From the NCBI GenBank assembly GCA_946699065.1, contig CAMPDV010000713.1, positions 124,001 to 188,000 of the forward strand: a stretch of DNA of 64,000 nt. Direction: 5' to 3'. Source of the stretch: Loxodes magnus. Taxonomy: Eukaryota; Ciliophora; Karyorelictea; Loxodida; Loxodidae. Shown piece by piece: positions 61,701-64,000 of this stretch (position 1 is its first letter; each line of letters opens with the position of its first letter). The notes beneath the pieces are model-generated. The model was not told the DNA's origin, did no database searches, and saw only the letters and a program-made list of their open reading frames with translations. Made by a program: the position numbers and the translations under genes.

Positions 61701-62045
61701 ATTTTCATCCTTGTAACAAAACTTTAGCTAATGCTACTAGTTTTAATTCTACTAGAGAGTAATGGTTATCTGATGCTAATATTAGTCACTAAAAGAAATG
61801 AGATCTCTCTATTCCAAGTCTATACAACTATTCTATATTCAAAACGTTAGAGAAAGAGACTCAAAGCTATTGTAAGGGCTATAGCCTAAATCATTTGAAA
61901 ACGAGATTTCTTTTAAATACTTCTTGTCTAATTCTTACGTACTAAAAAGGTCAGTTATTTATGCATACTACTAAGCAGATATAAGTACATCCTTCTAAGT
62001 AAAAATAAAGAAAAGCAGCACATAAATGTAGTTTAAAGCTTTCAT
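55789..62045 (-). CDS. large surface receptor-like protein: LamG-like repeats, furin-like Cys-rich region, multi-pass membrane domain
   Basis: About 2,080 residues from ATG 62045 (signal peptide NYIYVLLFFIFTQKDVLISA) to TGA 55789-55791. Residues ~50-870 hold four concanavalin/LamG-like units marked by SLSLTFWIQNS, YLSFSAWIQNS, WAVSFWIKNNG and SYSLSFWFQNK, with K/C-x-WIF-type strands between. From ~883 to 1281 there is a long array of C-x2-C, C-x4-C units (e.g. CQSQIPSCLECNEKGEKCFK) like furin-like/growth-factor-receptor repeats. Next come about seven hydrophobic helices (58080-56890; e.g. FAFVVVLFTFLIVFGNYLLA). A ~360-residue cytoplasmic tail follows, Gln/Asn/Glu-rich with four degenerate copies of an F/V-x-L-E-S-x-x-F unit. 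Similar architectures are common in ciliate surface proteins of unknown ligand. One-base frame breaks near 61413 and 59750 are unexplained. Confidence 0.7.
58195..59400 (-). repeat. furin-like Cys-rich repeat array within the large receptor
   Basis: About 400 residues with a Cys every 3-9 positions and a recurring pattern C-x2-C-(x8-14)-C-x2-C. It is continuous in one frame, which fixes the reading frame of the gene and the sense meaning of TAA/TAG (Gln) here. Confidence 0.8.
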
Positions 62046-63219
62046 TGTATGAATTATAATTAAATAGTAAATGCAAGAGCTGCTTAAATAAGCTAAACTT
62101 GTTTATTCTACTTTAAAATGATTTAATTAAAGAGAAACCAGGTATAATTGTTCCTACATAATTGAGATATAAAAGAGAATAATATACCTTGGAGAAAAAA
62201 AAATTCCTAAGTATTAAAACAGATACAAACTTCAACTATCTCCCAACCATACAATAAACGCTTTTAAGTAATATCCAATAAAAATCCTAAGAATTAAAAG
62301 GTGAGAGATTAAAAGGAAAGTTCGAATAAATAAATAACTTTGTATGAGCTAGATTTCTATTTAAAATGCTAAGCTTATTTGATATTTTATTCAAATAAAT
62401 AAATAATAAGCAATGAATAATACCTAATATTAGTTACCTATAGCTTCTATTTTGTTTTCCTCGCTTTATTTAATAATTATATAATATAAATATAACCTAA
62501 AATACCTTTGTGCTTTAGCAACTCTAATATCAGTTAAATTTGTAGTAAGATAGTAATAGAGGAGGTTGTATAATATAATTATACAAAATAAAACTTTAAA
62601 AACTATAATAGAGTAGAGTAATTATACTTCTATATAACTCATACCATTGTTATAATTGCCATACTTTAGAATTATATATTAAGAAGATTAATCGTTAGCT
62701 CTTTATCATTCTGACTTAATTTATTGATAAAACTTTGTGAAATTAAATATCTCTTTAAAGTCTTAATTATCCTTAACCTTATTCTTATTTATATAATCTA
62801 CTTTCATTTTGGAATTATGCTATATATCTTCTTACCCTGCTATTTCTTTTTACTATCTATCTCAAGATTATTAAATCGCCACCTTTTTAAATGTTTCATT
62901 GGTAAAAGGATCTAAGATTTATTACTTAGTTCTCTTTTATCAAGTTAAAATGCAAAATGCACTTGTTTAATAATGAAATGGTAGGTGTTTCATAATAGCC
63001 AGCATAATAAAGCCTTCTTATATTGGTTTAAATAAGCTATCTCTATTAAGAATTATTACTTGCCTTTATAATTAAGATTTAGTAGGTTAATACTTTATTA
63101 AATGGCTTCTAGCATACTTTTAAGCTTATAGTAGTCATTTAGTTTAAATACCCAAGCTAGTTATAATCTCATTTCAGAAGATCAATTAATAAATGATTTT
63201 CCTTTTCTCTAAATTTTCA
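62046..63219. other. AT-rich 5' flank of the large receptor gene
   Basis: No recognised content. A hydrophobic 63-codon standard-code frame at 62724-62915 lacks support. Confidence 0.45.
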
Positions 63220-64000
63220 AATATAATCTAAAAAGTTGAATGGGATAAAAGAAAAAATTGAAATGACAAATGGAAAAGTAAATGAAGGAAGAACTTTGGA
63301 TTAGCTTTAAATTTAATACTCCTCTATAGAGCAAACTGAGAAGATAAATGCTATTAGTTTGTTAAAAGAAACAAGCTAAATATCTTACTTAAGCTTGAGG
63401 TTTCCAACTTCAATTTAATTTAGTAGATAGCTAAAAGAAAGTTAGCTTAATTTACTTATCCAAGAATTAAAATATTGATAAATCTAAGCATATGAAATAA
63501 AATAATGCCTGTTAATAAAAATAAAGTGCAAGATAAACTTAATTGAGTTTCATTATGCATATAATTAATATCTAAGGTATCATAGATAGAAACTTTTATT
63601 CTCTTAATTATAAAGCTACCAATAATTAATAAATATAGGTACCTTAAGTTAGTTTAATTGAAAATAAAGATGCTTATTTTATTAGGAGAAAGCTCAACGA
63701 TTTATTGGAAATATAATAATAGTGCTTAACGATAGATATCAATTAGAATCAATTTCACTTCATTAGCTAACAATCACTTGATGAAATGCTTTAAATAAGT
63801 CCGCATTAAACTAATCTCTCTAATTTAAATAAAAGCTTAGTTATCTTACAATTAAAGATAAAAATATCATAGAGTCAATCAAATAAGTAATGAGACATTT
63901 TCTTATATAATAAAAGATAATAGTTTGTTATATCTATAAAAGATATTAAGAACTACTTAAATACAATTAATTAATTATAAAAACTTAGATTTTTAATGAA
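63220..64000 (+). other. possible coding stretch running off the window
   Basis: One frame reads KINAISLLKETSQISYLSLR, FPTSIQFSRQLKESQLNLLI and later GNIIIVLNDRYQLESISLHQ, open to the window end. Start and family are unknown. Confidence 0.28.

Overview
The window is about three-quarters A+T and reads as the nuclear genome of a ciliate with a reassigned genetic code. Translated normally it has almost no genes. If TAA and TAG are read as Gln, and TGA as Trp inside genes and stop at the end, several full-length genes of recognisable families appear: kelch-type proteins, an RBR (RING-IBR-RING) protein, two large membrane receptors and a reverse transcriptase. That is the pattern of the karyorelict code (NCBI table 27; Loxodes is the best-known example). 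The lineage is an inference from the code; no rRNA or mitochondrial marker lies in the window. A tRNA-Thr(UGU) is present. Two very short introns are supported, 17 nt in the RBR gene and 23 nt in the first receptor.

Region 1-40 kb is repeat-rich. It holds one kelch-like family (two intact copies at 27.9 and 38.3 kb, a frameshifted copy at 0.7 kb, and a copy at 3.3-5.1 kb split by an 899-bp insertion with an 8-bp target duplication) and a second kelch subfamily of two pseudogenes (12.8 and 25.1 kb). A small one-pass membrane protein (20.8 kb) has a decayed copy at 30.2 kb. Blocks around 12.8-14.3/25.1-26.8 kb and 20/30 kb look like old segmental duplications. Between these lie several retroposon families that are clearly less AT-rich than their surroundings: families A (~420 bp), B, C (~310 bp) and E (~300 bp), three ORF1-like units with coiled coil and CCHC knuckles, and a decayed non-LTR reverse transcriptase (30.7-33.1 kb). 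Families A, B, C and at least one ORF1-like unit share one terminal imperfect hairpin followed by an AT-rich tail. This suggests that one LINE machinery mobilises them all by recognising a common 3' end.

Region 41-62 kb is the gene-dense part. A receptor with tandem periplasmic-binding-protein-like (ANF receptor) domains and a multi-pass membrane region lies on the minus strand (41.2-45.0 kb). An RBR ubiquitin-ligase-like gene with three extra Cys-rich modules lies on the plus strand (46.5-48.2 kb), followed by the tRNA-Thr (52.3 kb). A ~6.3-kb minus-strand gene (55.8-62.0 kb) encodes LamG-like repeats, a long furin-like Cys-rich stretch, several membrane helices and a Gln/Asn-rich tail. Both receptors would be surface proteins. 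They contain a few one-base frame breaks that could be sequencing errors, unrecognised introns or recent decay. The remaining DNA is very AT-rich with no recognised content. All translations and alignments were made by eye, so exact ends, frames and identities in low-complexity parts are approximate.
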